Shown: positions 5,536 to 6,548 of the stretch, in pieces | Numbering within the stretch: the stretch's first letter is position 1 | Layout of the letters: every line of letters begins with the position of its first letter | Assembly: GCA_004556875.1 (NCBI GenBank) | Contig: SFFP01000109.1 | Location: 1-6,548 of the forward strand | Source: Ruminococcus flavefaciens | GTDB taxonomy: Bacteria > Bacillota_A > Clostridia > Oscillospirales > Ruminococcaceae | DNA: 6,548 nt | Reading direction: 5' to 3' | Made by a program: the position numbers and the translations under genes | The notes under the pieces: generated by a model | What the model saw: the letters and a program-made list of their open reading frames with translations, nothing else | Told to the model about the DNA's origin: nothing | Databases searched by the model: none

Positions 5536-6345
5536 ATGGCATACTGTAAGGTCGAATTCAATGCCGGCTATACAGTTATCTCTAATGAGCTTATGCGTGA
5601 CCGCAGGCTTTCCCTGAAAGCAAAAGGTCTTCAGGCTCTGGTTCTCTCCCTCCCTCCGGACTGGGACATGACTATTGAAGGACTGTCTGCGATCTGTCTT
5701 GAATGTTCAGATACGATCTCATCTATTCTGAAAGAGCTTGAAGCTGCCGGTTATCTCAGCAGATACCGTGAAAGAAACAGTTCAGGCAGATTCGAACAGA
5801 TGCAGTACACGTTTTTTCAGAAACCTCTTCATAACAAACCTGTCCGTAAACTGCCTGACCGGAAAAAATCCGGACAGGTAAAACCCGGTCAGGATAATTC
5901 GGGACAATTAAGTAAAGAGAAATCAACTAAAGAAGAATCAAATAAAGATTTTTCTGATATCTTATCTATCAATCAGCGTGATAAGATGGATGAGATGCGA
6001 ATTTACAAAGCAGTCATTTATCAGAATATCGATTATGAAACACTCCGGGAACAGGTTGACAGCCAGAGACTTGACGAAATAGTCGAGATCATGCTTGAAT
6101 GTATCTGTTCCTCTTCAGAAGTGCTGACCATAGGCAGAACTACTGTTTCAAAAGAACTCGTAAAAAGCCGTTTCCTTAAGATCAATTCCTCTCATATCGA
6201 ATATATTCTCGAATGTCTTGACAGAAACACAACCAAAGTCAGAAACATCAAATCCTATCTGATGACAACTCTTTACAATGCTCCGGCAACGATCAACAGC
6301 TACTATACAGCAGAAGTCAATCATGATCTGTACGGTACAGATTAA
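5536..6345 (+). CDS. Winged-helix / DUF6017 protein, putative replication initiator of the element
   Basis: A 269-aa protein of the type annotated on clostridial conjugative elements as helix-turn-helix or replication initiator protein. Residues 10 to about 90 form a winged-helix, DnaD-N-like domain: YTVISNELMRDRRLSLKAKG, then LPPDWDMTIEGL, then a recognition-helix region ending ILKELEAAGYLSRYRER. Residues about 97-140 are a hydrophilic linker of five-residue repeats. Residues about 148-269 are a DUF6017 domain: DEMRIYKAVIYQNIDYE, LDEIVEIMLE, VKSRFLKINSSHIEYILECL, and the diagnostic end VRNIKSYLMTTLYNAPATI...NHDLYG. The N-terminal DNA-binding domain, variable linker and clade-specific C-terminal domain parallel the RepA_N initiator layout, but the classical RepA_N motif is absent. 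The ATG at 5536 has AGAGGA (5521-5526), 9 nt upstream. The linker-coding DNA contains an unusual repeat array (5839-5947). An intrinsic terminator follows 7 nt after the stop. The biochemical role is inferred, not proven. Confidence 0.88.
   Translation: MAYCKVEFNAGYTVISNELMRDRRLSLKAKGLQALVLSLPPDWDMTIEGLSAICLECSDTISSILKELEAAGYLSRYRERNSSGRFEQMQYTFFQKPLHNKPVRKLPDRKKSGQVKPGQDNSGQLSKEKSTKEESNKDFSDILSINQRDKMDEMRIYKAVIYQNIDYETLREQVDSQRLDEIVEIMLECICSSSEVLTIGRTTVSKELVKSRFLKINSSHIEYILECLDRNTTKVRNIKSYLMTTLYNAPATINSYYTAEVNHDLYGTD
5839..5907 (+). repeat. Iteron-like GC-rich 9-mers in opposed orientation, inside the DUF6017 gene
   Basis: Five related sites lie at 15-16 bp spacing. CCTGTCCG (5839-5846) and CCTGACCGG (5854-5862) are in one orientation. 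CCGGACAGG (5870-5878), CCGGTCAGG (5885-5893) and a diverged CGGGACAAT (5900-5908) are in the reverse orientation. Site 1 is the perfect 8-bp complement of site 3, and site 2 is the perfect 9-bp complement of site 4. They encode the linker residues P102 to Q124, with PVR and PDR in one orientation and SGQ and PGQ in the other. The switch of orientation is not explained by peptide-level repetition. Likely protein-binding iterons, or alternatively an RNA fold with crossing pairings. Confidence 0.75.
5906..5947 (+). repeat. Three AT-rich 12-bp direct repeats at exact 15-bp spacing (unwinding-element-like)
   Basis: AATTAAGTAAAG (5906-5917), AATCAACTAAAG (5921-5932) and AATCAAATAAAG (5936-5947) follow directly after the GC-rich iterons, in the same 15-bp phase. 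The consensus is AATYAANTAAAG. The AT-rich character continues to about 5970. The arrangement resembles the AT-rich repeats of a DNA unwinding element next to initiator boxes. The encoded residues are Lys/Ser/Thr/Glu pentads (LSKEK, STKEE, SNKDF), so tandem expansion of a linker is the competing explanation. Confidence 0.7.
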
Positions 6346-6352
6346 CCTTATC

Positions 6353-6387
6353 AAAGCAGTTAAGTATTTTACTTAGCTGCTTTTTTT
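6353..6387 (+). terminator. Intrinsic terminator between the DUF6017 gene and pcfB
   Basis: AAAGCAGTTAAGTA (6353-6366) pairs with TACTTAGCTGCTTT (6370-6383) over 14 bp with one G-U pair, around a 3-nt loop, followed by a run of seven T (6381-6387). It starts 7 nt after the DUF6017 stop codon and ends only 28 nt before the pcfB start codon. Confidence 0.92.
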
Positions 6388-6415
6388 GTACCCTGACGAA
6401 GAAAGGAGGTTCGGT

Positions 6416-6548
6416 ATGCAGGAATACAACAATGAAAAAATCGTTGCCTTGTCTTTCAGATCAGCAAGGGTAACTTCGAATGTTCTTGTAAAAATACTGA
6501 AAAAATTTCTGGAGCTTCAGAAAAATCGCAAACCTAAAGTGGTTCGCG
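6416..6548 (+). CDS. PcfB-like (DUF3801) conjugation accessory protein, partial at right edge
   Basis: Only the first 44 residues are present: MQEYNNEKIVALSFRSARVT, then VLVKILKKFLELQKNRKPKVVR. The pattern of a short acidic start, a V/I-A-L-S strand, an R/K-x-A/S-K/R-V/L-T stretch and an amphipathic helix ending in a Lys/Gln-rich tail fits the N-terminus of DUF3801/PcfB proteins of Gram-positive conjugative elements. Their genes usually lie directly upstream of the VirD4/TraG-type coupling protein gene. The exact function of PcfB in DNA transfer is not well defined. The start is set by a near-perfect AAAGGAGG (6402-6409), 6 nt before the ATG. No promoter fits between the terminator and the ribosome binding site, so expression needs readthrough from upstream. 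The family assignment is by resemblance over a short stretch. Confidence 0.7.
   Translation, partial: MQEYNNEKIVALSFRSARVTSNVLVKILKKFLELQKNRKPKVVR

Larger units (their letters stand above)
5314..6548 (+). mobile_element. Left part of a putative integrative conjugative element (partial)
   Basis: The 71-aa gene, the winged-helix/DUF6017 gene and the PcfB-like gene match in order and content the accessory/replication-to-conjugation junction of clostridial Tn1549-like conjugative elements. In those, pcfB is normally followed by a VirD4/TraG coupling protein gene. The left boundary is not resolved but probably lies between the ppdK stop (5082) and 5313. No integrase, relaxase, att repeat or tRNA target is visible. 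The right part lies outside the window. Confidence 0.65.

Noticed and set aside
5656..5664. A sixth copy of the GC-rich 9-mer (CCGGACTGG)
   Set aside because: It matches 8 of 9 bases but lies about 180 bp away, out of the 15-bp phase, and encodes the conserved P-P-D-W motif, so it is probably coincidental.
1..6548. CRISPR array, tRNA, rRNA or insertion sequence
   Set aside because: No regularly spaced direct repeats with spacers, no cloverleaf or rRNA-like sequence, and no transposase motifs were seen on either strand.

Overview
The window looks like chromosomal DNA of a Gram-positive anaerobe of the Ruminococcus/Clostridia type. This is an inference from the clostridial-type pyruvate phosphate dikinase, the GGAGG ribosome binding sites, two Cys-anchored lipoproteins with Thr/Glu/Lys-rich linkers, and a conjugative-element module (DUF6017 protein and PcfB) typical of Clostridia. 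No 16S or other species marker is present.

Positions 1-2150 (minus strand) read, in transcription order, lipoprotein A (2150-1407), lipoprotein B (1352-597) and the start of glmU (498-1, cut by the window edge). The lipoproteins are diverged tandem paralogues of unknown function. GlmU makes UDP-GlcNAc for cell-wall synthesis.

Positions 2151-2454 form a divergent intergenic region. It holds an extended -10 promoter for the plus strand, an inverted repeat at the predicted 5' end of the ppdK mRNA, a Rex-box-like dyad and a weak candidate promoter for the lipoprotein side. ppdK (2455-5082) is complete, has all the expected catalytic residues and uses codons like a highly expressed gene. A structured but non-coding-looking spacer (5083-5230) and a very strong intrinsic terminator (5231-5280) follow.

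From about 5281 to the right edge lies what appears to be the start of an integrative conjugative element: an unrecognised 71-aa protein, a winged-helix/DUF6017 protein often annotated as a replication initiator, another intrinsic terminator, and the start of a PcfB (DUF3801) gene that normally precedes the VirD4-type coupling protein gene.

The most striking signal lies inside the DUF6017 gene, at 5839-5947. Two GC-rich 9-mers in one orientation and three in the opposite orientation sit at 15-16 bp spacing. They run directly into three AT-rich 12-mers, also at exact 15-bp spacing. Opposed GC-rich iterons next to AT-rich repeats, in the linker-coding part of an initiator-like gene, resemble an embedded replication origin as known for RepA_N plasmids. 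A second pattern is that both the 71-aa gene and pcfB start about 30 bp after an intrinsic terminator with no room for a promoter. This suggests attenuation or antitermination control of the element's operon.
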